This document shows positions 1 to 8,814 of a stretch of DNA of 64,000 nucleotides, piece after piece. How positions within the stretch are numbered: the stretch's first letter is position 1; the number at the start of each line of letters is the position of its first letter. This DNA is from Microbacterium oxydans (GTDB taxonomy: Bacteria; Actinomycetota; Actinomycetes; Actinomycetales; Microbacteriaceae): assembly GCF_000956405.1 (NCBI RefSeq), contig NZ_JYIV01000030.1, positions 124,001-188,000 on the forward strand, in the 5' to 3' direction. The position numbers and the translations under genes are program-made. The notes under the pieces are model-generated. The model was given only the letters and a program-made list of their open reading frames with translations, was not told the origin of the DNA and made no database searches.

Positions 1-1585
1 CGGGGACGGGCCAGCCGGCCGCGCGGAGCGCACGACGGGCGAGCTCACGCGCCGAGTAAGGGGTGCGGACGCCGCGGATGTCGCGGTAGTCCTGATGGCC
101 TGGTCCCGCCCAGAGGATCGCATCGCCGTCGCCGACGAGGCTGACCGCGGTGACGATGGCGTTCTCCGGCGGCGAGGCCTCATGGATCTCGGCGTCCGGG
201 CGCGCGCGGCGGGCGCCCTCGACGAGAGTGGCCCGGATGGATGCGGGGTCCTCGAAGCGCGGGTGATGGTCGGTGACGACGAGGATGTCGCTGCCTTCCA
301 CGGCTGTGCGCGCCATATCGAATCGCTTGCTCGCGTCGCGGTCGCCATCGGCGCCGAACAGCATCAGCACCTTGCCGGGAGTCACTCGGCGGACGGCGGC
401 GAGCGTCTTCTCGAACGCGTCGGGGGAGTGGCCGAAGTCGACGAAGACCGCCGGGCCCCGGTCGCCGGAGACCAGCTGCGTGCGCCCGGGCAGGTAGGCA
501 CGGATGCCTCCGTCACGGCTGAGGGCATCGACGATGCGGTCCCAGGCATAACCGCCTTCGACGAGCATGACGATCGCCAGAGCCGCATTGGCGGCCATGT
601 GCGGCCCGATCACCGGGACCGTCGTCGTGAGGGAGCCGGCAGGCCCGGTCATCGTGAACGTGGTCCCGGCCGCACGCTCGTCGTCGATGACGACAACCCA
701 GTCTGCAGCGCGAGCAGCCTCGGGGTCGGCGGCGATCGAGGGGGTGCCCACCGTGACGACGGGGATCTCGGAGCGTTCGACCACGACCGCGCCCGACGGC
801 GAGTCCAGGCAGATGACACCCCGCTTGGCGCGGTCAGGACGGAAGAGCGGCAGCTTCGCCTCGAAGTACTCCTCCATGTCGGCGTAGTCGTCGAGGTGGT
901 CGTGGCTGAGATTGGTGAATCCGGCGACATCGAACAGGATGCCGTCCACGCGGTGGCGGGAGAGCGCCTGCGCGCTGACCTCGACGGCGACGGCCTCGAC
1001 CTCGCGCTCCCTCATCAGAGCGAGCAGCGCATGCATCTCGGATGCCTCGGGGGTGGTCAGACGGGAGACGATGACCTCGCCGGCGATGTGACGCTCGGCC
1101 GTGGAGGAGAGCCCGGTGACGACACCGATCTGATCGAGGATGCCCTCGAGCAGGTGCGAGACGCTGGTCTTGCCGTTGGTCCCGGTCGTCGCGAACAGCA
1201 GAGGAAGCGGATCGTCCGCCCCGGTGCCGTAGACCCAGGCGCTGAGGTCGCCCAGCACCCCGCGAGGATCGTCCACCACGAGGATCGGGAGCCCGGCGGA
1301 CTCTGCGATCACCGCGCCGGCCTCATCGGTGATGACGGCGACGGCGCCCTTCTCGGCAGCGGTGGCGGCGAAGTCCGCCCCGTGCCGGTTGACGCCCTGG
1401 ATCGCGACGAACGCCTCGCCGGGACGCAGATCCGCGGTGGCGAGGGTGATGCCGGTGAGGGCCACGCCGTCCACCTCGCCGCGGACGGTGCGGGCGAAAC
1501 GGGAGGCGAGTTCGGACAGCTCACGCCGGGGCGGGTTCGCGGGGCGGAGCACGGGAGGCAGGCTCGGTTGTTGTTCAATCGACAT
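1..1585 (-). CDS. murE: UDP-MurNAc-tripeptide synthetase MurE (C-terminus beyond window)
   Basis: Cytoplasmic Mur ligase that adds the third residue to UDP-MurNAc-L-Ala-D-Glu in peptidoglycan synthesis. About 528 residues are visible and the frame is open to the left edge. The ATP-binding loop ATTGTNGKTS is present with its lysine at K139. An EAKLPLF segment carries the lysine that is carbamylated in Mur ligases. The motif that selects the third amino acid, DNPR in diaminopimelate enzymes, reads D439-H-H-P-R443 here, so the substrate is probably not meso-DAP. Microbacteriaceae are known for B-type walls with Lys, Orn or diaminobutyrate. ATG at 1585 is the first good start. The gene lies downstream of ycnI on the same strand and not beside ftsI, as is more usual. 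Identity is firm, the substrate unknown. Confidence 0.93.
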   Translation of the reverse strand, partial: MSIEQQPSLPPVLRPANPPRRELSELASRFARTVRGEVDGVALTGITLATADLRPGEAFVAIQGVNRHGADFAATAAEKGAVAVITDEAGAVIAESAGLPILVVDDPRGVLGDLSAWVYGTGADDPLPLLFATTGTNGKTSVSHLLEGILDQIGVVTGLSSTAERHIAGEVIVSRLTTPEASEMHALLALMREREVEAVAVEVSAQALSRHRVDGILFDVAGFTNLSHDHLDDYADMEEYFEAKLPLFRPDRAKRGVICLDSPSGAVVVERSEIPVVTVGTPSIAADPEAARAADWVVVIDDERAAGTTFTMTGPAGSLTTTVPVIGPHMAANAALAIVMLVEGGYAWDRIVDALSRDGGIRAYLPGRTQLVSGDRGPAVFVDFGHSPDAFEKTLAAVRRVTPGKVLMLFGADGDRDASKRFDMARTAVEGSDILVVTDHHPRFEDPASIRATLVEGARRARPDAEIHEASPPENAIVTAVSLVGDGDAILWAGPGHQDYRDIRGVRTPYSARELARRALRAAGWPVP

Positions 1586-1677
1586 GTCGCTTCAATGATC
1601 TCACGACCGAGGTGAGAACCCCTCGCGAGCGGCCCCTCGCGCGCCGGATACCCGAGCGCGAGGGGTCGCTCCCACGG

Positions 1678-2364
1678 TCAGGCGCGACGCCGGTAGGCGA
1701 GGATCGCGACGACCAGTGCGGCGAACCCGGCGAGCAGCCCTCCGGCTCCGAGCGCAACGCCCAGAGGATCGGACACCGTAGCCGGAGTCGCGGCCTCTGC
1801 TGCGGTGCCGGATTCGGCGTGCTCACCGTGCCCGTCCGCTCCGGCAGCGGTCACCGAGACGACCGGGGCAGGGGCATCGAGACTATGCGGATCCTCGCCG
1901 TTCTCGGCGAGCTGCGTCCACTCGGTGGATCCCTCGACGCACTCCTGGACGACGGGGAACGCCAGGGTGTCCGGAGTGTTCTCGTCCAGTCCGACTCCCA
2001 TGCTCACCGCACCCCGGAGCTCGGTGGGAACCGGGGCGACCGCGGTGTAGGTGACAACGCTGACGAGACCGTCATCGCCCCGCTCGACCTGGATGTTCCA
2101 ATCCGAGTCCATGGTCGGTGAGACGGATGCGAGACCCTCGGGCATCGTGATGCGCAGCGCGGTCGTGGGCGAGTTCTCGCAGCCGTGGGAGAACGAGAAC
2201 GTGAGTACCCCGTGGTCTCCGGCAGCGAGCTCGTCGGGACTGACCCCCACGTGTGCTCCGGCCATGAGGGGGACGGCGACGGCGAGGGCGGCTCCCCCGA
2301 GGACCCCCGCGGCGAGGCGGAGCACCGCGGGGCGCGGACGACGGGTACGGATGTTGCGGGTCAT
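1678..2364 (-). CDS. YcnI-family copper-binding protein (DUF1775)
   Basis: Exported copper-associated protein of 228 residues. It has a Sec-type signal peptide ending in MAGA, so the mature chain starts at or next to AHVGVSP. In YcnI the N-terminal histidine and a tryptophan (here in the DSDWN segment) bind Cu(II). A Gly/His-containing linker near residues 170-195 leads to one C-terminal membrane helix followed by RRRA, so the protein is probably membrane-anchored outside the cell. The ATG follows a clear AGGAG site. The membrane-protein gene at 2461-3045 lies just upstream on the same strand and probably shares its transcript. Function in copper handling is inferred from the family. Confidence 0.85.
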   Translation of the reverse strand: MTRNIRTRRPRPAVLRLAAGVLGGAALAVAVPLMAGAHVGVSPDELAAGDHGVLTFSFSHGCENSPTTALRITMPEGLASVSPTMDSDWNIQVERGDDGLVSVVTYTAVAPVPTELRGAVSMGVGLDENTPDTLAFPVVQECVEGSTEWTQLAENGEDPHSLDAPAPVVSVTAAGADGHGEHAESGTAAEAATPATVSDPLGVALGAGGLLAGFAALVVAILAYRRRA

Positions 2365-2460
2365 GAGATCTCCTGATGATCGACGTGCGGGCGCGCCACG
2401 ATGACGCGTCTCCGCGAAGGGGTGCCACCCGTGTCGGGCGGCGGGATCACGTGCGACGGA

Positions 2461-3045
2461 TCAGTCGCGCAGGAGAGCAGGGGGTCCGCGTCGAGGCAGA
2501 GCGACGGAGACGGCGGCATCGAAGGGAGGGGAGGCGATCGAGCGCAGGCGTTCGGGACGGCGATGCAGAGAGGGCGCCACCGCGGACGCACGTCGGAAGA
2601 GCGCGTCGACCCAGCGGGCGACGACCCGCATGATCGCCTCGCCGTGCCACACCAGCAACGTGGTGAGTGCGGCCGCGACGACGTGCGCAGACAGCATCAG
2701 TGCGCCGGGAGCTGCGACAGGCGATGCCGATGCGAGGAGCGAGAGGTCGAGATGATGGGAGTGTCCACCCGCGGTGATCGGCGTCACACCGGTGGGTGAG
2801 CCCAGCAGCTGGAACACGACATGGAAGGCCGCTTGCCCGAGGAACACGGCAAGGGCCACCCTGGTGCGCGACCGCCGCACGCCGACCAGGAGAGCTGCGA
2901 GCGGGGTGATCAGGGTCGCGACCGCGATGATCAGCAGCGCATGCGGGGCCGCACCGCCGCCGAGCGTATGGGAGAGCGCCGCAAGCAGCGTCGCCACCGA
3001 GGACAGGGCAGCAGCGCGCACGATTCGCAGCTGCCGGGCATTCAC
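2461..3045 (-). CDS. Small polytopic membrane protein upstream of ycnI
   Basis: A 194-residue protein with about four hydrophobic segments, a His-containing extracytoplasmic loop (GGHSHH near residue 95) and an Arg/Pro-rich C-terminal tail. No named family was recognised with confidence. Similar membrane proteins sit beside ycnI in many actinobacteria, so a role in copper handling is a reasonable but unproven inference. The GTG start at 3045 is preceded by TAGGCT (3052-3057) and exactly 6 nt, which suggests a leaderless transcript that continues into ycnI. Confidence 0.65.
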   Translation of the reverse strand: MNARQLRIVRAAALSSVATLLAALSHTLGGGAAPHALLIIAVATLITPLAALLVGVRRSRTRVALAVFLGQAAFHVVFQLLGSPTGVTPITAGGHSHHLDLSLLASASPVAAPGALMLSAHVVAAALTTLLVWHGEAIMRVVARWVDALFRRASAVAPSLHRRPERLRSIASPPFDAAVSVALPRRGPPALLRD

Positions 3046-3109
3046 GCTGACAGCCTAGCCGTGCGCGAGCGCCGGGCGGATTCCTAGCTGGGGGCACTAA
3101 CGTTGGCAC

Positions 3110-4423
3110 GTGGAATTCCTGCTCTATCTGGCCGGCATCCTCTTCATGCTGATCGGCCTCGGGCTCTCGATCGGCCTGCATGAGGTCGGGCACCTCGTCC
3201 CCGCGAAGCTCTTCGGCGTGCGCGTCGGCCAGTACATGATCGGCTTCGGGCCGCGGCTGTGGTCCAAGCGCATCGGCGAGACCGAGTACGGGTTCAAGCT
3301 GCTGCCGCTGGGCGGCTTCATCTCGATGTCGGGCATGTATCCGGCGTCGAACGATTCGAGGCCGGCGTCGGGCGTCTTCCGGTCGTTGATCCAGGACGCG
3401 CGCAGTGCCAACGACGAGAGCATCGCCGAGGGTGCAGAGGAGCGGGTCTTCTATCGCCTGCCCGTGTGGAAGCGCGTCGTCGTCATGCTCGGCGGCCCCG
3501 CCATGAATCTCGTGCTCGCGACGGTCATCTTCACCGTGCTGCTGTCCGGCATCGGCGTGCAGCAGGGCACGACCACGATCGCCTCGGTCACCGAGTGCGT
3601 GGTCCCGGCGGGTTCCACAGCGACCGAGTGCACGCCGGATGATCCCGCGTCTCCGGCAGCCGAAGCCGGCATCAGACCCGGCGACGTGATCGTGTCGGTC
3701 GACGGGAAGCCGGTGTCGACCTTCGCCGAGGCCACCGCGATCGTGCAGGCGTCCCCGGGGGAGACGATCGACATGGTCGTGCAGCGCGACGGAGCTGAGA
3801 AGTCGCTCAGTCTGACTCCGATCGCCGCGGAACGCACGATCACGGATGCGAGCGGTCAGCCCATCCTGGACGACGCCGGGAAGCCCGTGGTCAAGGAGGT
3901 CGGCTACGTCGGCATGGGCGCGCAGATGGGATACGTGCAGCAGCCGCTGACTGCGGGGCCGGAGATGGCTGCGGACAGCACGGCTCGCGTCGCCTCGATG
4001 ATCGTCACGCTCCCCGTACGTCTCTGGGATGTCGGAGTGTCCCTCGTGACCGGCGGTGAACGCGATCCGAACGGACCTCTGAGCGTGGTCGGTGTCGGTC
4101 GCCTCGCGGGAGAGGTCGCTGCGACCGATGCGCCGATCCTGAATCGCTTCGCGTTCCTGCTCGGACTGCTGGGATCGCTGAACATCGCCCTGTTCGTGTT
4201 CAACCTCATCCCGCTGCTCCCGCTCGACGGCGGTCACATCGTGGTCGCGCTGTGGGATGGCATCAAGCGGGCATGGGCCAAGCTCTTCCGCCGGCCTCCG
4301 CCGGCACCCGTCGACGCCACCAAGCTCGTACCGCTCACCGTGGTCGTCGCCGTGGCCCTGATCGCGATGGGCGCGCTGCTCCTGGTCGCCGATCTCTTCA
4401 ACCCGGTCAACCTGCTCGGCTGA
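3110..4423 (+). CDS. rseP: RIP site-2 metalloprotease (RseP/Rip1-like)
   Basis: Intramembrane zinc protease of 437 residues that cuts membrane-embedded substrates such as anti-sigma factors. The zinc motif HEVGH is at residues 24-28 inside the first membrane helix. A PDZ domain spans roughly 165-240 (AGIRPGDVIVSVDGKPV). The third metal ligand lies in the LDGGH segment of a late helix. Family length and order are complete. The GTG start follows TAACGT (3098-3103) plus 6 nt, so translation is probably leaderless. In many actinobacteria this gene sits between dxr and ispG. Here dxr is absent and two minus-strand genes separate it from ispG. Confidence 0.93.
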   Translation: MEFLLYLAGILFMLIGLGLSIGLHEVGHLVPAKLFGVRVGQYMIGFGPRLWSKRIGETEYGFKLLPLGGFISMSGMYPASNDSRPASGVFRSLIQDARSANDESIAEGAEERVFYRLPVWKRVVVMLGGPAMNLVLATVIFTVLLSGIGVQQGTTTIASVTECVVPAGSTATECTPDDPASPAAEAGIRPGDVIVSVDGKPVSTFAEATAIVQASPGETIDMVVQRDGAEKSLSLTPIAAERTITDASGQPILDDAGKPVVKEVGYVGMGAQMGYVQQPLTAGPEMAADSTARVASMIVTLPVRLWDVGVSLVTGGERDPNGPLSVVGVGRLAGEVAATDAPILNRFAFLLGLLGSLNIALFVFNLIPLLPLDGGHIVVALWDGIKRAWAKLFRRPPPAPVDATKLVPLTVVVAVALIAMGALLLVADLFNPVNLLG

Positions 4424-4497
4424 GTGCGCCGTGCTGCCGGAGGTTCTCGGCCACCGCAGCCGGCACCCTGACAGCGGAGGGCCCGCGTCCGGTGGCC

Positions 4498-6381
4498 TCA
4501 GGCGAGGGCGTGGGTCACGAGGCGTTCGAGCGTGCGGATCCCGTCCCGCGAGAGGATCGACTCGAGGTGGCCCTGCACCGAGGCGAAACGTGGCCCTCGG
4601 AGTGCGTAGACATCGCCCGAAACCGGGTCTGCCGACACCTCGGCGTCGCCCACCGCGTGCGTGCCGGCAGTGACCCGCGCGGTGAAGGTGTTGTAGAACC
4701 CGATCGATGCATCTTCGCCGAACACCGGTACGGACTTCTGCAGCCCCTGATGCGGAGCGTCGAGCGGAGTCAGGGCGATGCCGAGGCGGTCGGCCAGGAT
4801 CTGGTGGCTCAGGCACACCGCGAGCAGCGGGGTCTGGGAGTCGAGGCGACGGGCGACGACCTCGCGCATCCGGGCGATGCGGGCGCTCTGCGCGTCCCGC
4901 GGGTCGCCGGGGCCGGGGCCGGCGACGACGAGGTCGGCGGCGTCCAGGGCGGCATCCCGCGCCTCGTCCCACGGCACGATCGTCACGGCGAGTCCGAGAT
5001 GGCGGAGCTGATGGGCGAGCATCGTCGTGAAGCGGTCTTCCGCGTCGACGACCACAGCGGACCGTCCGGCGAACGGACCGGTGAAGTCCTCGCCCTGCGG
5101 GTTGAGCCAGAACTCGGCCAGGCGCGCGTTGCGCGACTCCAGCAGCTCGGCCACGGTCGGGTCGTCCGCGAGGGCGTGTGCCTCACCGGGAGCATCCGCA
5201 TCGCTGCGCGCCTCGGCCACGTGGTCGCGGTCGATCGCCCCGATGGCGCCGAGCACTCCCGCGGCCTTGCCATGGGTCTCCGACACCTCGCCCATCGGGT
5301 CGGAGTGACGGACCAGAGTCACCCCGACGGGAACGCTCAGCGTTCCGTCCTGGAGGTACACGGTACGGATCAGGATGGGCGCGTCGAGGTCGTGGCCGCC
5401 TTCGGCGTTCGGGGTGAACAGCGCGGCGACGCCGGAGTAGTAGCCGCGGGGCTTCTGCTCGTGGCGACGGATCACCGCACAGGCGTTCTGCATCGGCGAG
5501 CCGGTGACGGTGGGAGCGAACATGGTCTCGCGCAGGATGTCGCGGGGGTCGAGAGTGCTGCGTCCGCGGAGCATGTACTCCGTGTGCGTGAGCCGGGACA
5601 TCTCCTTGAGGTGCGGGCCGGTGATCCGCCCCCCGTCGGAGCAGACGGCGCTCATCATCTTGAGCTCCTCGTCCACGACCATGAACAGCTCCTCGGTCTC
5701 CTTCGTGGAGGCGAGGAAGTCGACCAGTGTCTCCTTCGTCGCCCCACCGGCGGGGTGCCTGAAGGTTCCGGAGATCGGGTTCATGGTGACGATGCCGCCC
5801 TGGGCGACCACATGGGCTTCGGGACTCGCGCCGACGGCGATGTGACCGGGCGTGAAGACCGCGAAGGTCCAGTACGCACCGCGCTCGTGCGTGAGCAGCG
5901 CTCGGAACCAGGTCAGCGCCGCCGTCCGATCGTCGACGTCGATGCTCGCCGTGAAGTCGCGTCGTATGACGAAGTTCGCGCCCTCGCCGCGCCCGATCTC
6001 GTCGGCGATGACCTTCTCGACGATCGCGGCGTATTCGGCGTCCGCGATGTCGAAGCCGTCGTCGTGCAGCGCGACCGGCTCGCTCGGCAGGGCGGAGAGC
6101 AGTTCTGCGGTCGGGAGGTGCAGATGCTCGTCGACGACCACGCACCGCAGCGGTGCCGCGTCGTCCTGCGCGACGAAGCCGCGTTCGCGCACCTGGCGGT
6201 AGGGGACCATCGCGAAGACCTCGCGAGGCGTGCCGTCGAGGGCGAGCGGGATGTCGGCGAGCAGGTCGACATCCCGCACGTCGCCGCTGAGCAGCTCGAC
6301 GGTGTCGGATCCGTCGCGGGCGATGAGGACGAACGACGCGGTCGGATCGGCGCGGAGCTCGGCGAGTCGCGAGAGGGTCAT
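4498..6381 (-). CDS. Fused anthranilate synthase (TrpE-TrpG / PhzE type)
   Basis: A 627-residue fusion. Residues 1 to about 420 form the chorismate-binding component I (MNPISGTFRHP, then TVTGSPMQNA). The C-terminus is a glutamine amidotransferase with triad C523 (AVCLSHQ), H605 and E607 (QGHLES). It makes anthranilate from chorismate and glutamine, the first step to tryptophan. The layout resembles PhzE-like proteins as well as actinobacterial TrpE(G). Control by a Trp-codon attenuator just upstream argues for tryptophan synthesis. ATG 6381 has an AGGAGA site, and in-frame codons further up lie in the attenuator. No other trp gene is in the window. The G to S change in CLSHQ and HLE in place of HPE are unusual for class I amidotransferases. 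Confidence 0.88.
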   Translation of the reverse strand: MTLSRLAELRADPTASFVLIARDGSDTVELLSGDVRDVDLLADIPLALDGTPREVFAMVPYRQVRERGFVAQDDAAPLRCVVVDEHLHLPTAELLSALPSEPVALHDDGFDIADAEYAAIVEKVIADEIGRGEGANFVIRRDFTASIDVDDRTAALTWFRALLTHERGAYWTFAVFTPGHIAVGASPEAHVVAQGGIVTMNPISGTFRHPAGGATKETLVDFLASTKETEELFMVVDEELKMMSAVCSDGGRITGPHLKEMSRLTHTEYMLRGRSTLDPRDILRETMFAPTVTGSPMQNACAVIRRHEQKPRGYYSGVAALFTPNAEGGHDLDAPILIRTVYLQDGTLSVPVGVTLVRHSDPMGEVSETHGKAAGVLGAIGAIDRDHVAEARSDADAPGEAHALADDPTVAELLESRNARLAEFWLNPQGEDFTGPFAGRSAVVVDAEDRFTTMLAHQLRHLGLAVTIVPWDEARDAALDAADLVVAGPGPGDPRDAQSARIARMREVVARRLDSQTPLLAVCLSHQILADRLGIALTPLDAPHQGLQKSVPVFGEDASIGFYNTFTARVTAGTHAVGDAEVSADPVSGDVYALRGPRFASVQGHLESILSRDGIRTLERLVTHALA

Positions 6382-6418
6382 GAGTATCTCCTGTGCTGTG
6401 CTCCGGCTCGGCGCAACG

Positions 6419-6442
6419 AAAAGACCGCCCCGGGGGCGGTCT
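6419..6442 (-). terminator. Trp attenuator terminator hairpin (3:4)
   Basis: Read on the minus strand, AGACCGCCCC and GGGGCGGTCT (plus positions 6422-6442) form a 10-bp GC-rich stem closed around a single base, followed directly by a short T run and C. It lies between the leader peptide and the anthranilate synthase gene, so it would stop transcription when tryptophan is plentiful. Confidence 0.85.
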
Positions 6443-6469
6443 GAATTCGTGGGAACGCGAACACACCGC

Positions 6470-6505
6470 CTAGAAGGCGGGCCACCAGGTGAAGTTCGCG
6501 AGCAT
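6470..6505 (-). CDS. trpL: Trp leader peptide MLANFTWWPAF
   Basis: An 11-codon ORF with two adjacent Trp codons and a TAG stop set in the loop of the 1:2 hairpin. The peptide works as a charging sensor for tRNA-Trp and not as a protein. There is no Shine-Dalgarno site. A TAGTTT -10-like hexamer 7 nt upstream suggests that translation begins at the 5' end of the mRNA. The ORF lies 88 nt before the anthranilate synthase start. Confidence 0.85.
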   Translation of the reverse strand: MLANFTWWPAF

Positions 6506-6552
6506 GGGGCCGAAACTACCACATCGGCCGCCGTGGCCTGCGCGGCATGACG

Positions 6553-7179
6553 TCACCAGATGCTGCCGCCCGGCTCCCTCGCCTCGGTGTCGAGCGCGTG
6601 ATCGATGACCAGGCGCACCGCACGAGCCAGCTGTTCCTCGCTCAGATGAGGAGATCCCGACGGCGCCGTCTCCGTCGACCAGGGAAGATGCACGAACCCG
6701 GCGACGGCGTCGGGACGCACCGCCCCCAGCACCGTGTACAGCACGTGGTTGCAGACGTAGCTGCCGGCGGACAGCGACGACCGGGCAGGGATCGCCTCTG
6801 CGGACATCACCTGCACCAGATGTTTGACGGGAAGCGTCGAGAACCGCGCCGCGGGGCCGCCGACCTCGCTGGGCTCGTCGATCGGCTGTGCACCGTCGTT
6901 GTCGGGGATGCGCGCGTCCATCAGATTCACGCCGATGCGCTCCACGGCGACCTGCGAGCTCCCTCCCGCCAGGCCGGTGGCGATGACGGCATCCGGCGAG
7001 TGGCTGGCGATGAGTTCACGGAGCCGGCGAGCCGATGACTCGAAAGTGACGGGGAGGGTGGCGACGATGAGCTCGTGCGGTCCGTCGTAGTCGGCCGCCA
7101 CGGCGTTCACCGCTTCCGCCGACGGGTTGCGCTCTGCGCCGTCGAACGGTTCGAACCCGGTGAGGAGGATGACTGCCAT
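6553..7179 (-). CDS. pcp: Pyroglutamyl-peptidase I
   Basis: Cytosolic cysteine peptidase of 208 residues that removes N-terminal pyroglutamate. It shows the family start TGFEPFDG...NPS and a full catalytic triad: E80 (QVAVERIGVN), C143 (GSYVCNH) and H164 (GFVHLPW). Length matches the family. ATG 7179 is preceded by TAGCCT and 6 nt, the leaderless pattern seen often in this window. It is followed on the same strand by the trp attenuator, which has its own promoter-like hexamer, so the two are probably separate units. Confidence 0.93.
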   Translation of the reverse strand: MAVILLTGFEPFDGAERNPSAEAVNAVAADYDGPHELIVATLPVTFESSARRLRELIASHSPDAVIATGLAGGSSQVAVERIGVNLMDARIPDNDGAQPIDEPSEVGGPAARFSTLPVKHLVQVMSAEAIPARSSLSAGSYVCNHVLYTVLGAVRPDAVAGFVHLPWSTETAPSGSPHLSEEQLARAVRLVIDHALDTEAREPGGSIW

Positions 7180-7239
7180 ACCTCAAGGCTAGGTGCGTCC
7201 GTCCAGCCCACATGCATCCTGGCGGCGTAGTCTTGAGGG

Positions 7240-8391
7240 GTGCCAGCAGTGAACCTCGGAATGCCGAAGATCCCCGAAGTCCTCGCCCCGCGCCGTAAGT
7301 CACGGCAGATCAAGGTGGGCAAGGTTCTCGTGGGCGGCGACGCTCCCGTCAGCGTGCAGTCGATGACCACCACGAAGACGACGGACATCAACGGGACGCT
7401 GCAGCAGATCGCCGAACTCACCGCTTCGGGATGCGAGATCGTGCGCGTCGCGGTGCCGCACCAGGACGACGCCGATGCGCTGAAGATCATCGCGATGAAG
7501 AGCCAGATCCCGGTGATCGCCGACATCCACTTCCAGCCGCGCTACATCTACACGGCCATCGACGCCGGGTGCGGTGCGGTGCGAGTGAACCCCGGCAACA
7601 TCCGCGAGTTCGACGGCAATGTCGGGAAGATCGCGGAGGCCGCCAAGGCCGCCGGGGTCTCGCTGCGCATCGGAGTGAACGCCGGCTCGCTGGACCGTCG
7701 CATCCTCGCGAAGTACGGCAAGGCCACGGCCGAGGCGCTCGTGGAGAGTGCCGTCTGGGAGGCGTCGCTCTTCGAAGAGCACGACTTCCACGACTTCAAG
7801 ATCTCGGTCAAGCACAACGACCCCATCGTGATGGTCAAGGCCTATCGTCAGCTGGCGGAACGGGGCGACTGGCCCCTGCACCTCGGTGTGACCGAGGCCG
7901 GCCCTGCATTCCAGGGGACCATCAAGAGCGCCACGGCATTCGGCATCCTCCTCGGTGAGGGCATCGGCGACACGATCCGCGTCTCGCTGTCGGCGCCACC
8001 CGCCGAAGAGGTCAAGGTCGGACACCAGATCCTGCAGTCGCTCAACCTGCGCGAGCGCAAGCTCGAGATCGTCTCGTGCCCGTCCTGTGGTCGTGCACAG
8101 GTCGACGTGTACACGCTCGCCGAGAACGTCACCGAAGGCCTCAAGGACATGACCGTCCCTCTGCGGGTCGCAGTGATGGGTTGCGTCGTCAACGGACCCG
8201 GCGAGGCTCGTGAAGCCGATCTCGGAGTCGCTTCGGGCAACGGCAAGGGCCAGATCTTCGTGAAGGGCGAGGTCATCAAGACCGTGCCGGAGGCGGACAT
8301 CGTCGCCACTCTCATCGAAGAGGCCAACCGGATCGCCGCCGAGATGGGCCCTGAGGCGCCGCTGGGCACCGCCCAGGTCGTCACGGTCTGA
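7240..8391 (+). CDS. ispG: 4-hydroxy-3-methylbut-2-enyl-diphosphate synthase
   Basis: Iron-sulphur enzyme of the non-mevalonate (MEP) isoprenoid pathway that converts MEcPP to HMBPP. It is 383 residues long, as expected for the bacterial TIM-barrel type. The [4Fe-4S] ligands C280, C283 and C315 and the cluster-proximal E322 (GCVVNGPGE) are intact. GTG 7240 lies exactly 6 nt after TAGTCT (7228-7233), which supports this start over the in-frame GTG nine bases later. The small gene at 8409 follows with an AGGAG site and may share the transcript. Confidence 0.96.
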   Translation: MPAVNLGMPKIPEVLAPRRKSRQIKVGKVLVGGDAPVSVQSMTTTKTTDINGTLQQIAELTASGCEIVRVAVPHQDDADALKIIAMKSQIPVIADIHFQPRYIYTAIDAGCGAVRVNPGNIREFDGNVGKIAEAAKAAGVSLRIGVNAGSLDRRILAKYGKATAEALVESAVWEASLFEEHDFHDFKISVKHNDPIVMVKAYRQLAERGDWPLHLGVTEAGPAFQGTIKSATAFGILLGEGIGDTIRVSLSAPPAEEVKVGHQILQSLNLRERKLEIVSCPSCGRAQVDVYTLAENVTEGLKDMTVPLRVAVMGCVVNGPGEAREADLGVASGNGKGQIFVKGEVIKTVPEADIVATLIEEANRIAAEMGPEAPLGTAQVVTV

Positions 8392-8408
8392 ACAGCGAGG
8401 AGCACGCG

Positions 8409-8741
8409 ATGTCGGATTCCCCGCTCCCTGTTCCGGTCAGGGCGATGATCGACGCGATCAACGCCGCGGACACGGACGCGTTCGTCGCCGCTTTCACCGA
8501 TGACGGCTTCGTCAGCGACTGGGGCACGGTCAAGGCCGGTCCCGAGGGCGTGCGTTCCTGGGCTGGCAGCGATGCGATCGGTGCCGGCGCGCGCATGACC
8601 GTGCTCTCGGCTACGACCGAGGGGGACACCACGCGCATCCGCTTCGGCTGGGCGAGTCGCGTCTTCAACGGCGAATCCGACGGGATCTTCGTGGTCGACG
8701 GCGACAAGCTCGCCAGCTTCACCATTCCGCCGTCCCACTGA
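8409..8741 (+). CDS. NTF2/SnoaL-like small protein
   Basis: A 110-residue protein with the pattern of the NTF2-like alpha+beta cone fold: an N-terminal helix pair with AINAADTDAFVAAFTDDGF, a WGTVKAGPEGVRSW segment and a strand-rich C-terminus. Such proteins are isomerases, small-ligand binders or unknown. No catalytic residue can be assigned. It has its own SD (cgaggag) 17 nt after ispG and is probably cotranscribed with it. Confidence 0.7.
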   Translation: MSDSPLPVPVRAMIDAINAADTDAFVAAFTDDGFVSDWGTVKAGPEGVRSWAGSDAIGAGARMTVLSATTEGDTTRIRFGWASRVFNGESDGIFVVDGDKLASFTIPPSH

Positions 8742-8814
8742 CCGATCGGATCGAGGTCCGCGGGCGTCGAACGCGCCCCATCTCGAGTCCCCGACGTCGT
8801 ATCCGAGGAGAACC

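Larger units (their letters stand above)
6419..6518 (-). promoter_or_regulatory. Trp transcription attenuator and leaderless promoter
   Basis: All parts of a classical attenuator are visible on the minus strand. A TAGTTT hexamer (6513-6518) lies 7 nt before the leader-peptide ATG. Segments 1 and 2 (CCGCC and GGCGG, 6466-6480) pair with the leader stop codon in between. Segment 2 (GGCGGT) can instead pair with segment 3 (ACCGCC, plus positions 6435-6440). Segments 3 and 4 form the terminator. A ribosome stalled at the tandem Trp codons would cover segment 1, favour 2:3 and allow read-through. This follows the known E. coli, Corynebacterium and Streptomyces trp logic. Confidence 0.85.

Noticed and set aside
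95..1615. Long plus-strand open frame opposite murE
   Set aside because: It is the antisense of a clear Mur ligase, and its Arg/Gly/Asp-rich product matches no family. Such antisense frames are expected at this GC content.
2447..4972. Very long minus-strand frame across rseP and part of the anthranilate synthase
   Set aside because: It overlaps several real genes on both strands and has low-complexity Arg/Pro composition.
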